DNA of 64,000 nt from Crocodylus rhombifer (GCA_038503035.1 JAVSML010024569.1:248001-312000); one strand, 5' to 3'; numbered from the stretch's first letter, positions 10,904 through 23,399 are shown. The notes: a model not told the origin generated them from the sequence alone. A program made the numbers and translations.

Positions 10904-11799
10904 CCAAAGATGGTGAACTATATCATTTTACAATACTTTTTTATGCTGGTTCTGATGAAGATAGTTTATCTTCCTGCAGTATAACAGGAAGCATTATTAA
11001 AACATGTTTCTGTTCTGCCCCCACTCCTCAATGTTTTGTTTTTAATTAAAAGCAAGAAGCGCAGAAGAATGAAAGTCTGTTCTTTGCTCCTTAAAGGAAT
11101 ACAAAGGAACTGGGTGAATAATCACTTTCAAGCAGCACATTTTGCAATTTAGTTCATAAAAGCTCTTTTGGCACTCTGTAACAGAAGTAAATTAAAACCT
11201 GTTTATAAAAACACAGAGTACTGGTGATTCTGTTACCTAGAAATGTTTTATCTGAAATCAGGCTAGATGTACATGTTTGCTAGAGATTTAACTGAATAGA
11301 AATGGGTTGCAGGAATTTGTAGATATTTGGAAATATTGGAGAAAGAATGAAGCACTGCCTGTTTTTTCTGTATGGAAGAAGGAGAAAAGAGTTACCAGAG
11401 ACTGACAGTTCCAGACTGTAACTTGCAAGCAAGTTTTAAAGGGAATTGTGGAGTATTTGTCTAAATGTTTTCTAATAGCATGAAGAATGTTTTGTTCCAA
11501 CCTATTATATCTTTTAATTGTCATGTTTTTTGTTTTGTTTTTAAACTTTCAGTTTTTTGCAGCATGACTGAAGTTAACCTTTTTTTTGTGTGTTAAGTTG
11601 AATGCATAGTATATCTCATAGCACAACTCCTTTGTTTAGCCTTTTGTTTATCATAGTGACAGCCTGAGAATATATAGGCATTATTAATACTGCTGTAAAC
11701 TTGGAAAAACAACTCTTTGGTTTATAGAGTGTTTTTTTTTTTCTTATGTTGTATTTGGATGTTAAGATGCAATCATTATTAATGCATAAAACTGCTTCA
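10904..11799. other. Intronic stretch, nothing recognised
   Basis: AT-rich unique-looking sequence with T-runs near 11580 and 11732. No gene or repeat was recognised. Confidence 0.45.
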
Positions 11800-11814
11800 T
11801 TCTTTTATTTTAGA

Positions 11815-12045
11815 AAGCATTAATTGCAAAAAGGAACAAGGCAATTAATATGTTAGGACTTTTTTCTTTGGTTTTCCATCCTTTATTTTCTTCATGTTGA
11901 AGAATTTCAGACACGTTTTAAATGTACTTTGTGTCAGTAAGTGCAGGTGCTTTCCTAGTTTGGTATTTAAAGGAAAATAGAGCAAATAGAACTTGAAATA
12001 TCTCCCTTAAAACAAACCAAAAAAAAAAGACCAAAACAAAACTGT
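11815..12045 (+). repeat. Unnamed interspersed repeat, copy A
   Basis: Shares with 13060-13310 an ordered series of blocks: GGCAATT(A)AATAT, TTTGGTTTTCCATCC/TTTGGTTTTTCATCC, ATTTTCTTCATGT, CAGACAC, TTGTACTTTG/TGTACTTTG, GT(G/T)TCAGTAA and AACAAACCAAAAAAAAAA. The two copies are in the same orientation about 1.2 kb apart. No terminal repeats or coding sequence were seen. It is either a local segmental duplication or two insertions of one family. Confidence 0.55.
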
Positions 12046-12297
12046 AGGGCAGACAACAACCTGTCAGTTTTTATTTTTATTTACAGAGGATGCTTCCCAA
12101 GCAGGCAGCCAGTTAACTCTCATCAGCATTTCACTTTTGTAATTGTACATGAATAATACATTTTGGTATCTTTTTTTTCCCTTTTATAACCAAAGTGAAG
12201 CCAAAGGACATATTATTGAGATGTTGTTGTATGTGTCTCTGGTATATGATAAAACTTTGTGCATTTTAGCTATAATTTGATCAGATTACATGCAAGA

Positions 12298-12488
12298 GGG
12301 CACATCTACACATGCAATTACAACACCCATGTGAGATGCTTACTACACAGTTGACTAATTTGCTGCACAGTAAACATCCCCACGTCTACACATGCACCCC
12401 TATTAGGCTGTAGCATGTAGATGCAGAGACATTTTACTGTGCAGCTAATTAGCCAATGGTGCAGTAAATGTCTTGTTTAGATGTGCAC
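12298..12488. mobile_element. Palindromic MITE with CACATCTACACATGC ends
   Basis: The left end GGGCACATCTACACATGC matches the inverted right end (TTTAGATGTGC). Within it, a strong inverted repeat pairs 12354-12395 (CTAATTTGCTGCACAGTAAA and on) with 12413-12456 (its near complement TTTTACTGTGCAGCTAATTAG). Almost the whole 190 bp can fold into a hairpin. No coding capacity. Such foldback MITEs are moved by a transposase supplied in trans; the superfamily was not determined. Similar CACATC(T/C)ACACAT ends are seen near 54950. Confidence 0.7.
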
Positions 12489-13059
12489 AGAGGAGGATAG
12501 TGATCCTGTATTAATCTGGAAGATTTTGCTGTAACCTCTGTTCTCTGCTTCAGTTCTTTTCAGTACACATTGTTACAAAAGAGGGCTCATTCTGAAAAGT
12601 GTACTGACCTTCCAGGTTCTGATAAGCCAAAAAATTGGTGAACATATTAAAACAAGCAGGTGTATTCTTTTTTTTAAATAATACTTGGGCATAATAATTG
12701 CATGTTTTCTAATCTAATCAGAAGAAAGGAAGTCCTGTTGTATCTCTCCTTTCTGGAATGCAGTTACACATCAAATGAGAAATTACAAATGTTGCAAATG
12801 TCTTAAATGCAAACCTTTAGGGGAATATGCAAAGCATTCAGGTACCGAAGGGAAATTATAACTAAGTGGCACAACTTTCGTTTTTCCCAACTCAACTAAA
12901 TTTCAAAGTACAGTTTTCAGATTAGCTACTCATCTTCCATTAAATTCTTAACTAATCTGAAATGTGTAACCGCATGAAGAACTTTGGAGGGGAGGAGGAA
13001 AAGGGGGTTTCAGTCTCTGGCAATGCATGTATTTTGTACTAACTAATATTTCATGCAAA
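12489..13059. other. Intronic stretch, nothing recognised
   Basis: AT-rich spacer between the MITE and copy B of the unnamed repeat. No element was recognised. Confidence 0.4.
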
Positions 13060-13310
13060 AAAAAAAAAAAACCCGGCAATTTAATATCTTAGAACTCTTT
13101 CCTTCTTTGGTTTTTCATCCTCCATTTTCTTCATGTGGAAAAACTCCAGACACTTTTGGCCACACACAGTTTTGTACTTTGACCTTTTTGTTTTTTAATA
13201 TTTTTGTAATAAAACGTTTTAAAAAAAGGCTGAAGCTGCTTTGTTTCAGTAAATGTTAAAAAAGTAAAAAAATCAAAACATTCCCCCAAACAAACAAACC
13301 AAAAAAAAAA
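13060..13310 (+). repeat. Unnamed interspersed repeat, copy B
   Basis: Second copy of the unit at 11815-12045, with the same order of blocks and an added A-run of about 16 at 13057-13072. Roughly three quarters of aligned bases look identical by eye. It ends in AACAAACAAACCAAAAAAAAAA followed by GGCCCTCTCC. Confidence 0.55.
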
Positions 13311-15235
13311 GGCCCTCTCCCTCTTCCTCTGTCTTGCAGTTGGGACTGTTTGTTACCACCCGAACTTTTGTACTATGCAAGCTGTTAGACTCTTCTCTCC
13401 TTTTTTTTTTTAGAATAAAATAATGAAACTATATGGTTTTGAGGTTTAAGTGAAAGTAGATAGTGATGAAAAGAGTGCCTGCAAAGAGAGTGAGAGTGCC
13501 TCTCTCTCCCTATTCTCTAATCCTAGTGTATGCCTTTCAGTAGTGTCTAGTATACCTTATTCAATATTAAAAAACTAAAATAAGGCTTTAGATTTTTTCT
13601 GATATTTGACGGCAAACAGATTATATGTAAAAACAATAAAAATAAAATTACATTTAAAAAAATTCCACAAACTTATCTTGTGTATACTAGCCTTGGTCTG
13701 TCATCTTGCTGAAAAGTCACATAATACAGATGTGATTTATAAGACAAAAGAGCAGGCATAGAGTGCAGTTGGTATTAATCCTTCACTTGCGTCCAGAGTT
13801 ATACGGTATTGAGATACTGTCTTTTATTTATTTTACTTGAATGGGACTTGAGAATGCCTGTCATTTTTCAAGGGGTTCTCTGCATGTTGCAGGATTGGAT
13901 TAAGCCTTGAGTAAGAAAGAGAAGTTGACCCACGTTATCGAAAGGGAGGTAACGTAAGGGCACACATTTGTGGCATCTCCAAGAGCCTTGGTAAACATAT
14001 GTGTGGTTTTTTAATCTGTTTCTAACTATTTTAAAGTATTTCTAAATTATTTTTAAAATGACCATTCTAGGACTATCTGTTTTGTTTTTTGTTTGTTTTT
14101 GCGGGGGGCGGTTAATCCATATTACCAGTTTAATGAAAATTAATGCAACACACAACAGACTTGTGTTCTTTTCTTTTTGTAAGCTTTTTTGCAGTGGGAT
14201 AGATTATTCAACAAAATGTTGAGTTTATCCACTTCAGAGTTGATTCTGAGTTATGAATATCTATAACAGCATAGTAAGGAACTACAATATCAGTAATGAA
14301 ACATATTTGGTTAAAAGTGTCCATAAATTATTTTAAAATCATCTTATCACTAATACAGACCTGCCTACAGAACTGTAGAAACTACAGATACCTACTTAAG
14401 GGCAGAATTTAGGCTATAATCTGTTTTGCAGGTGTGAGCTTACAAGTTGAAACACCAACTTGTATTCATATGTTAACCACTTAAAACAATTTTTTGTTCA
14501 ACAGGAGTAAGAGAGTGCTTTGATGTGAAGGCTGTCAGATAACAGCATTGTATATTTTATACAAAAATCATAATATTTCTAGATTAATTTTAGTTTTGTT
14601 TAGGTTGTTTTTGAGTTTAAACTTCCCATGCATTTAATTTTTCAGGAGTCCTAATACCTAGACTGGTTTTTAAAGGAAGAAAAATTTTAACTTTTAAAAA
14701 TTTTTTATAATTTGGTAATTTACAGCAAATGGAATAGGTGGACAATGCTTAAGTGGCTGTTGGGCTCATACCAGGAGGAGTTCCTACAGTCACTGTTAAA
14801 AATATGCATAGGCATGAACAGATATCATATGGAGCTCTCTGTTTAGTGTAAAAATCTACAAATAAAAATGGATGCAATAGCTTCTTGATGATGTGATCTT
14901 TAAGCCCTTAATTGACATAGCTATTAAAATAATAGTTTATTACAGTCAGTTACAGCTGTCTGTTATGACAGAATTCTTCTTTCTGTTACTATGTCAGCTT
15001 CCCATTGCTTTTATTTTCCCTATTTACTAGTATCTTATTTCGCCCAGTGTATGAGTAGGGAGATTAGGGGTTAAGCATTAAACATTGCCTAAATTTTCAA
15101 CTCCTAAAGTTACATAACTAAAAGCTGTATGTTATCAACAAAATATGTATTTAGTTGATAACATTGCCTCAGTAACATTATAAAACAGCAGAACATCAAA
15201 GAATGTAATTATGTAATTCTACATAATTATTGGAG
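13311..15235. other. Intronic stretch, nothing recognised
   Basis: AT-rich sequence with a T-run near 13402, A/T-rich tracts at 13620-13665 and a short G-rich patch at 14102-14110. No gene or repeat family was recognised. Confidence 0.45.
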
Positions 15236-15391
15236 TGGGGCACCAGCACTCCGGGGTCTTATACCCAGTTGTGCTACTGACTTGTTTTCTTAACCTTGGG
15301 CAAACAGCTAAATCTGCCTGTAAATTATTCCTTTGGCAATGTAAAGAGTAATGTGTGGTTTAATTGTCTATAAAGCACTGTTAGGACTTCA
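15236..15391 (+). repeat. MIR-type core-SINE
   Basis: Follows the MIR layout: a CCAGCACTCCGGGGTCTTATAC block, then GTGCTACTGACTTG, then CCTTGGGCAAACAGC (the typical 'ACCTTGGGCAAGTCAC' core), then AAAGCACTGTTAGGA near the 3' end. MIRs are tRNA-derived SINEs shared by amniotes and long inactive. The copy is old and its edges are approximate. Confidence 0.7.
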
Positions 15392-17646
15392 TATAATGAT
15401 GGATTGAAAGAAGTGAGTTTTTTGGTTTTTTACTGACACAATTTAATGTATTCCTTTTTGATACAATAGTAGTCAAATGTTGTGATGCTGTAGTTACTGT
15501 ACTGTCCTAAGTGAGTAGTTGGGGAAAAGAAGAGGCACATTTCATATACAATTCCATTCCATGACTGTATTACATTATCTTCATGCCTGTTTCATTTTGC
15601 TTTTGAATTTTAAAAATAAATGCATCATTCATACAGAAACTAGCAGCATGTCTTCAGAGTTGACTTGTTGACTTTCTGCATACTTTTTAAAATTATGTGC
15701 TCTGCAGTGTGTGTCAGTGAATGGTGTATGCAGTGTTTAAAAAAAAAAAAATCCCATAAGGAAATAATATGTGGGATTATATTCCAAACAGCTTTCCTTC
15801 CAAGTGAGAAAAATGCGTATCACCAGGTTGAAGTCTTTTTTTCATTGATACCCATTTACAAAAGTTACTCGAAAACATTAGAGTGGTTGGTACACTAGCA
15901 TTACTTTATTAGATTTAGAACTCTGTTTGCAGATCCTTTTTTTTTCTTCATGATTCCTCATTTAAGCAAATACAGAGCAATTCAAAAGAAAAAAGTAAGC
16001 AACATCCTGTACATGTGTTTCCTTTTACTGTTAATCTTTGTAATTAATACCCTATGAGGAATGGGCTGTAATCACTTACAGAGCATAGCAGTATCAAGGG
16101 GCCATGTTCATGTGGGAGGTGTTCAGCAGTATGATTCACTAGTGACCCAGTTGGCAACCAGCTGTCTCCCTACTAGGTTTTTTAATGGTTTTCTTTACCA
16201 CCTATATGTCTGTAACAGCCCCTTGATGTTCGCATGAAAACTCATATTTTTGAAAAGTGTTCATCCTGATGTGAAAGGGTTAAAGATGGTTTTCATGACT
16301 CTGTCCCATCTGGATAGAAAAAGTGTGGAGGGTGGCTCTAGTGTGAGCCAGAGCTGAGGTAAGAGCCGTAGAAGCAGTTAAATCTATGGACATGGTTGGA
16401 GCCAATCTTTACTTGAATAAAGTAAAGGTGCTTGGGTGCCGGAAAGGAAGGAGTTTGGGCTACACAAACTGTGTGGGCTGTGGTGGGTATTGCTGTTTGG
16501 AGAAGGCCTCTGCATATTGTGCCTCTCTGAAAGAGGTTAAATGCATTTTCTTTGTACGGTGTGAATAAATCAGTAATGAGAGAACACACATACTGGCAAC
16601 AAATAAAGAGGTGCTCTTATGTTAACTGGACAGACTCTTGATCGCTTGCACATTTTAAAAAGGTAGTAATTTTTAAATTGATTATTTTTATAAATCTAAT
16701 GTAGTCGTTGTTGGGACAGCTGAAAAGCCTTGAGATAAGCTTCCCCAAAACTACAGGCCCAATACAAGTAGTGAATGGAGGGGCAGGAATATAGGGAAAG
16801 AAAGGAAAAATACAGGTTTTTAAAAGGAGGGAAAGTGTGTTGTTTCTTTTTTCCCAGCATTCTTTAGGTAGTGATAGAAGGTTCTTCATGTGTTTCCAGT
16901 GTAAAAGTGCGAGAACGTGGTTGTGGTTATATACTGGTATGTGCAACAGTTCAAACTTCTTTGGATGCAAAGTTATATGCATGTCTGTTAACATTTTTTT
17001 GTCACCTACAGAGTCAAGCTGTAGCTGCCCCAAGCATTAACATGCACAAGTGATCTTTTTTTTCTTAAGCTTGGCAAGATGCCATCTATTGCTAACTGAT
17101 GAAATTTGTTTTTATTGCTGACATTAACTATATTAGTTATATAAGGCCTCCTGCTAAATCCCTTTGTAATCTTGCAGCATCATTCTGCAAATGGGGATGA
17201 ATTGTCTGTAAATACAAAGGAACATTAATAATTGGAGCCCTTCTGTTTGTTTAGCTTCACACTTTTTTCTGATGCATTTATGCCAAGAAGCTCATGCAAC
17301 CTTTTCAGTCTTTTAAGACCCAGCTAGGCTATAGAAGTCTTGCGTGGGAAGAGTGCACTGGTAAAGTTACACTTAGTAATTCTGTCCACAGCGCTTACTG
17401 TAGTTATTTGGTTTTTCAGCTTGTGGAGCAGCAGATGGTCTATCTATTGTTTCATTGGCCTTATGGGAGTGAGGGTGTGCTTTAACAAAAACAAAGCTAA
17501 CTAAAAATAACAAAATATTTTCTTTTTATAAGATACAATTTGATTTATGAAACTTTAACTATTAGATAGGAAAATTCTACCTTTAAAAAATTTAAAATAC
17601 ATGCAGTGAATATTGGCGCATTTGAAATCTTTGCTATACATTAGAC
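15392..17646. other. Intronic stretch, weak structure only
   Basis: Mostly AT-rich and featureless. ATCAAGGGGC near 16094 recurs inverted as GCCCCTTGAT near 16217, a possible decayed foldback element. A 138-codon frame on the minus strand (17033-16617) has no recognisable domain and overlaps open frames on the other strand, so it is not called. Confidence 0.4.
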
Positions 17647-17794
17647 CAGGGATGTGTAAAATGTGGCCCGCGGGGCCCCTAAAAAAACTTAGAACATTAA
17701 TATGAATCTTCCCTTGGCTGCTTGTCGTGCGGCCCTCAATGGCTTGTCAAAACTCAGTAAGCAGCCCTCTGCCCAAAATAATTGCCCACCCCTG
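17647..17794 (+). mobile_element. Short hAT MITE (same family as 9622-10903)
   Basis: Left end CAGGGATGTGTAAAATGTGG, right end ATAATTGCCCACCCCTG. The flanking 8-mers CATTAGAC and TGTTGGAC differ only by three transitions, fitting a decayed 8-bp hAT target duplication. The interior is a shortened form of the copy at 60357-60530 (CCCGCGGG, CTCCTAAAAA-like and GGCCCTCAATGGCTTG blocks shared). No coding capacity. Confidence 0.85.
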
Positions 17795-20477
17795 TGTTGG
17801 ACTGTGACTGGCTTCAGTCTTGATTCATAGGGATCATTAATTGTTAAGCATGCTCCTTTTGAGGGGATTATGGGCATAATTTTAGCACACGTACTAGACA
17901 TTCATTTTAGACCTGACAGGAAGATTGTTTTCTGTTGGAGGCATTCCTGCTGTCCCACATCAGCCTTGTGGGCTTTCAGTTAAACTTCCCAGGAAGACAG
18001 CAACATATGTGTTTACAATGTGTGTATTATAGTAGAGCCCACTCACACTGCTAGAGATACATCAGCATTTTCAGAATAGCTCCCTGTTTTAAGATCCTTG
18101 TTTTTGCTGGATTGGTAAAGTTGGCTCTGGGTTGCTGCTGTTTGCGGCACAGTTGCAGCTGTTCTGTCTTGGTTGAAAGTCTTGCTGGATTGCATAAAGT
18201 AAACTGGACGGGTTCTATTTACTGTTTGAGTTAAAAAACAAAAAAAAAAAACCCCAAACCCGTGAGGCCCAGCAGATCTGGTGACTCAGTAGGTGACCCT
18301 CTTTCTGCTGTGCTGGTACTGACTCAGCATATCAAAAAGGGATGCTGTGGAAGACGCCATGTTTAGAGAGGGCTATAAAACAAACAGTTAGCAAGAATAG
18401 GAGGTGTTACCCTTGGTTTTTGGCCCAGGTGCCACTTGGGTAACTTTTCTGTTTTCCTATCAATCCTCAGTGGAATCAGGTGGATACACTTACTTTTCAC
18501 TCTCTGATTTAAGTGCATACTGCAGTGTATTCATACAGTGCTCCTGTTTTTATGCACCATTCCTTCCCTCTTGTGCTGGCTGTGCCTCTGCGACTTTGCA
18601 AACAGAATGGTTGTCTAGTGTGTGGGTGCTTTGGGGGATTTGGAAGTGGGTCTTGAGATGAGAGGTAATGTGTACATTCTGGTAACTACATATCTTTCAT
18701 ACTTTTGGCCTTTTTGTATGTTGAAATAAGAAATGCAAGTCTTTAGAGACGTACCTGGTTAATAGGAAACCTTGTCAATGATTGGAGTGCCACATTGTTG
18801 AGATTTTTACCTGTTTTAAAAGAGTGCTATACAGGAGCAATCATTGTCTAACAATTGTATTTGATTACAAGAAACTTTCTTCCAACTGTATAAAATGCTA
18901 CTGAGGGTTCCACTACTGCTGATTGGTTGGATGATGGATATGTTTGATATCTGTCTTTTCAATAGTCCAGAATTAATGAGAAGCATAAGAGAGTCTCATT
19001 GGAGTCTTGATGAATGATAGGAATAAATCTGTATAAAATAAAACTAAATGAAATCCCAAGGCATCTTGATATCCTCTCGGTGCATAGCAAAGACCTTTGA
19101 GCTATGTTAAGGAGTGGCTACATGTTTTCATACAGTTAAAAGGTATTCTATGGAATTAATACCCCTCAGCAGGGCAGTTGATAGGTTATACTGAGTCTGA
19201 AAGCTGTAAGTGGCCATGCAGGAACAGTTTCACACATTTGGTGGCATATGTTTAAAGGATAATGTATTAATATTATTTTAAAAGCGCATGTATTCTTGCC
19301 TACACTTTACCTTATGTTTGGGAATTTCATTTGCCTGTTTGTGCCTGCTTGGCACTGGTTTTGTTTGAACAGGTAAAATTTTAGGACTGCTTTTATTGGA
19401 CTATCATCCAGAAACCTGTGTGTAGGGATTAAGTGGCTTAAAAGTATGCTTTTGAGCAATGGCAGACCAGCTAGAAAACCTGCAATATGAAGATAAGTAG
19501 ATCAAGGTTCTAGCAGTTTTTGAAATCTTCTTAGCTCCTGATGTTGACGCTGCTGGAAGCAGCTCCTCTGTAAGTCACTGATAGGAAAAACAATTTGGTC
19601 ATACAGTGGACATAAGCTAGGGAGGTACATGTGCTAAGACATCTAGTTGGGTGGGCCAGGATTGCCTCAAGGCAGTAATACGTACACATGGACTGTATCC
19701 TGTCTGACACACGTTGCGAGTCCTTGGCCAGTTAATTGGTGTAACTAGTAATTATACTGAGATTTTCCTTAATTTATTTGTAGTCTTTTAGGAAATCTAT
19801 ATATATTGATACCCAGTGGCATCAGATCTGCATTAATACATCAGTTGAAAAGCTTACCAAAGGAAAATCTGTTCCTTTTCCTTCCTTGTTCTGAACTCTG
19901 TGTTGTTAAGGATAGGAAATAAAATGTTTAAAAAATCTTAACAGCATTCATTTAATTGAAGTTTGCCAGGCATGTGCTACAGTGATTCAGAAGATGGAAC
20001 AATTTTTGGGCCTGTTCCTTCCATTGCAGAAGCTGTTAGGATGAAGTAAAAAGCTTAAAACCTGGGGAAAAAATGACCTCTTGCACTATCCTTTTTACAG
20101 GGGTGTGTGTAGAAAAGACTTGACTTGACTTGACTGTTTGTAACCTATCTGCAGCTGAAAGTGTGACCTTCCCTGGCTAGCTAGGCAGTGTCCTGTTCTC
20201 TGTTCACAGCTAGATAGCTCTTTTGGCAAGATGAAGCAGTGTTGCTCTTCATGAGCCAAGTACTGAGACCCCCGTCAGGGTGGCTCCAAGATGAGAATGT
20301 AGCCGTAATAACTTATATGTAAGTCATAAAGGCATGAAATGTTCTGTAAAGCTCTGAGTTGGAGGTTAGTAGACAAGGAAAAGGTATTCTGTATTATAGT
20401 TGATACCTTCTGTGGCTGCAGGATCATTAGAATAGGCTTCAATTGGCTTTGAAAACTCACTTTGGCGATCTATATCT
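17795..20477. other. Intronic stretch, nothing recognised
   Basis: Contains an A-rich/CCCCAAACCC tract at 18238-18262 and four copies of GACTT at about 20118-20137. No gene or repeat family was recognised in the rest. Confidence 0.45.
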
Positions 20478-20578
20478 TAGGTTCCCCATCTGCATAACTG
20501 GCATAATATTTATTTACCCTGAGGCTTAATTCATGTAAATGTTCTGAGGTCTTTTTAAAAAGGGCTGTGTAGAAGTAT
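20478..20578 (+). repeat. MIR-type core-SINE, 3' part
   Basis: GGTTCCCCATCTGCATAACT followed by GGCATAATATTTATTTACCC and TGAGGCTTAATTCATGTAAA matches the 3' half of MIR (the 'TTTCCCCATCTGTAAAATGG...TTAAATGAG' region). Old and incomplete. Confidence 0.65.
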
Positions 20579-20605
20579 AACTTAAATACTAATATATATT
20601 ACCAT

Positions 20606-21298
20606 ATCTACTCAAATATAAGATAAGGTCCCCCCAGTCAGAATGGGGAAAAAAGCCCCCGCCTTATTCCCATACGAAGTAGAGGGTGGTGGGGTGGGAG
20701 AGGGAGGCTGCTGCAGTGCCGACTTTGGCTCTGAACTGTTATTAGGATCAGAGCAGCCTTCTGCCCCTCCCCTGCTTCCCCTCTTCAGCTTCTTCCCTCC
20801 CTGCCTACTACCTTCCCTACCTTTTACTGTCAGGCACAGCTTGGCTCTGGCATGGGCTGAGATCACTCCTGGGCATGTGGAAACTCTTGCCTGCCTGCCT
20901 GATCAGCAGTGCCAACACTGCTGCGTGGCCAGGCAAAGGCTGAGCTTCCATATGCTATGCTCCTAAATAGAACAGGGGGAGGGGAGAAGGTACAGAGCCT
21001 GGGGCAGCAGGGGGGAAGGAGCAGAGACTTGGGCATAGGAGAAGGGCCACAGGCACGGAGAGCTGGGGTTTGGGGAGGAAAGGGGAACAGGAAGGCTGCA
21101 AGAGGAAGAAGCAGGGAGAGTGAGGGGGCAAACGCTTCCTCTTCCCTTCCTCAGTCACTGCTTTCTCTGCTGTAGCAGTGGGAGGGATTCAAGACCATCC
21201 TCCAGTACTTATATTCTGTACCTGGGGAAAACTTATAACCTTTCCATATATAGGATCTAATATTGTGCCATTGTCTTACTTGAGAAAATACAGTAAAC
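20606..21298 (+). mobile_element. DNA transposon with TACTGTATTT-type ends, GC-rich core
   Basis: The left end CATATCTACTCAAATATAAG and the right end CTTGAGAAAATACAGTA are inverted relatives of TACTGTATTTACTCGAATATAAG. The same terminus starts elements at 21640 and 25987. The middle (about 20690-21150) is GC- and purine/pyrimidine-rich and produces open frames without recognisable domains. No transposase was seen, so it is non-autonomous. Ends in TA suggest a TA target, but the superfamily is uncertain. Confidence 0.6.
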
Positions 21299-21639
21299 TT
21301 GTATATCCAATGCATGGTGGCATTAAATGTGTATATCCACTGAAAAAACATAAGTGATTCACAGTAAACTCTGACAACATTGAAGTTCTTTCTTTTTATT
21401 ATGTCACTTAATGATAGTGATGCAGTCATACAACTGCATGAAATGCTTCCATCAATATGTCTGAGAGGTATTTAAGCACCATACAGTTCTAATAGAAGTG
21501 ATGTTGCTTAACAATTTACTGTAGCTAAGTATAATGGAAAATGTCCATTTTGCATGTGCATGTGGGTACTAGTCCATAACAGCAAAATATCTATAGCATT
21601 TCATTTATTTAAATTAATCTTTTGTAAAAATTTGAAGCA

Positions 21640-22097
21640 TACTGTATTTACTCAAATAAAAAATGTTTTTTTCCCCCCCAACGGGGAAAAGGTCCCTCAT
21701 TTTATATTGGCATACAGGGACATCTCATTAAATACATTGTCAATCACTAAACTACTGCCAAAAGCAGCGCGTGCTCAGTAATGGAGACCAACTATGAAGT
21801 TGATTAAATGCAGCCAACACTGAGCATGACTATAAAACACATGGCCCATAAAGAAGAAATGTGCTCACGGGAACATTTTTTCTGTGGGGCTCTTAAAAAA
21901 AACAAAACAAAACAAATGAAAATTGGGCAGTTGTTTGCCTGGAAGGAAACGAGCACTGGGCCTGTAGTTACTGCAATACCAGGCCAGCACTTGGAGAGGC
22001 CAGAGCCGGCTCCGACACTGTTCCCTGGTGGCAAAAGTGCTAATGGGAACTTAAGCACAAGGATAGGTTAGTGCAGTCTATCTGAATAAGATATATG
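21640..22097 (+). mobile_element. DNA transposon fragment with a TACTGTATTTACTC end
   Basis: Begins TACTGTATTTACTCAAATAA, the same terminus as at 20606 and 25987. A possible right end is ATCTGAATAAGATATATGGT at 22079-22098. The right boundary is weak. Contains C-runs near 21675 and an A-rich AAACAAAACAAAAC stretch near 21898-21915. Confidence 0.45.
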
Positions 22098-22560
22098 GTA
22101 GTGCCCATTGAGCACATTCCCCAATCAGCATTGATTTTTAAAATGATGGTGAACCACTAGATTGCATACATTTTGACCTATTCTTCACTTCTACAGCTGA
22201 GCAGTACCTTTCTTTGCAATTTCCAATGATTCCTGTTTCTTCACCAGCCTTAAATGCCTGGCAAACATCACCACATAGGGACCCAAACAGTTGACCCAGA
22301 GTCCCTCTGTCATCCCCTCTCTCGGCCTGTCACCTACAATTAATGTGGCTCTGCCCTCCATGAGGTGGAGCCAGACCAGGTTGCCTTACATTTCATCTCT
22401 CTATAATAATTTGCAGGATCCCAGAACACCTGGTTCCTGTCATGGGGTGGCTAATTAGCACATGGACCCTTTGAGGGGGAGTCTGAAGTGCACACACTTA
22501 TTGGGCAGTGCTGAGTGGTGGGGTTGCCATGGTTTGAAATGCTGTTGACTCAGCTGGGGC
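22098..22560. other. Intronic or repeat-derived stretch, unclassified
   Basis: A C/T-rich moderately GC block (22230-22460) could be the upstream part of the LINE remnant that follows, but no motif confirms this. Confidence 0.35.
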
Positions 22561-22594
22561 CCATCCCAATGAACTGTGTGGTAAACCATGATGA

Positions 22595-23398
22595 CTTACC
22601 ACAAAGTACGCTGATGATGCTGTAGCATGTGATCACTTGGAAACGGACCTTCAGGCAGTTGTTGACATCTTTAGGAAAGCAAACAAGACACTGGGGCTGA
22701 TGCTTAACATTTAGAAGACTAAGATCCTCTACCAGCAAGCCCTAATAAACAGTTCTTGGCTCCGATAGTTTAGATTTACGGTGAGACTGGAGAAGGTCGT
22801 GTATTTCCCATACCTCTGAAGCCATCTCTCTCAGAAGGCTGCCATCAGAGAAATCCAACATTGTCTGAAATATGCAAGTGTAGCCTTTGGACATCTAAAG
22901 AAATGGGTGTTTGAAGATCACGACATCAGAACCAAAACCAAGTTCACGGTTTATCAAGCAGTTGTGATCCCCTTTGTGTACAAAGCTGAGACATGGACAG
23001 CTTGCAGGAGATTCCTAAAGTTGTTGAACCAGCATCAGTGCTGCCTGTGGAAGATCTTCTGAATCCAGTGGAAGACTGATGCAACAACATTAGCGTCCTC
23101 CTGCAAGCAAACACCACTGAGTACTGAGACGATGATCATCCAACATTGACTTTGTTGGGCCAGCTACGTCACCTGGATGTCTGACTTGGGACTTCCAAGG
23201 TGTATACTCAAGAGGAGAGCAGAGAAAATGCTTCAGGGATGTCCTCAAGGGCAACTTAAAAAAAATGCAACATTGATATCAACTTGGAAACTATTGCCCA
23301 GGACTACCCCAAATGGAGGAAGATTGTTGAATGGATCTCAGTACTTTGAAACCTCATGGTGACAACAGGAGATGGAAAAGCGGGAATAGCAGAAACAA
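22595..23398 (+). pseudogene. Dead non-LTR retrotransposon: RT C-terminal half
   Basis: One frame from 22607 encodes YADDA (22607-22621), the catalytic box of reverse transcriptases. It is followed by DIFRKANKTLGLMLNI, QHCLKYASVAFGHLKKWVF, HDIRTKTKFTVYQAVVIPFV, KAETWT and LLNQHQCCLWKIF. This order (YADD, 'KTK(I/V)LYQ', 'ASVAFG(R/H)L', 'TK..VY.AVV...Y.(A/S)ETWT', 'H(Q)RCL') is typical of RTE/jockey-like LINE ORF2 C-termini. The frame stays open to about 23270 except for several stops (the first just after LMLNI). It then shifts, with YPKWRKIVEW in another frame. The exact clade was not settled. It is distinct from the CR1 copies. Confidence 0.75.
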
Positions 23399-23399
23399 G

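Noticed and set aside
16617..17033. 138-codon minus-strand frame
   Set aside because: No recognisable domain, overlapping plus-strand frames, AT-rich intron composition and no splice or promoter context.
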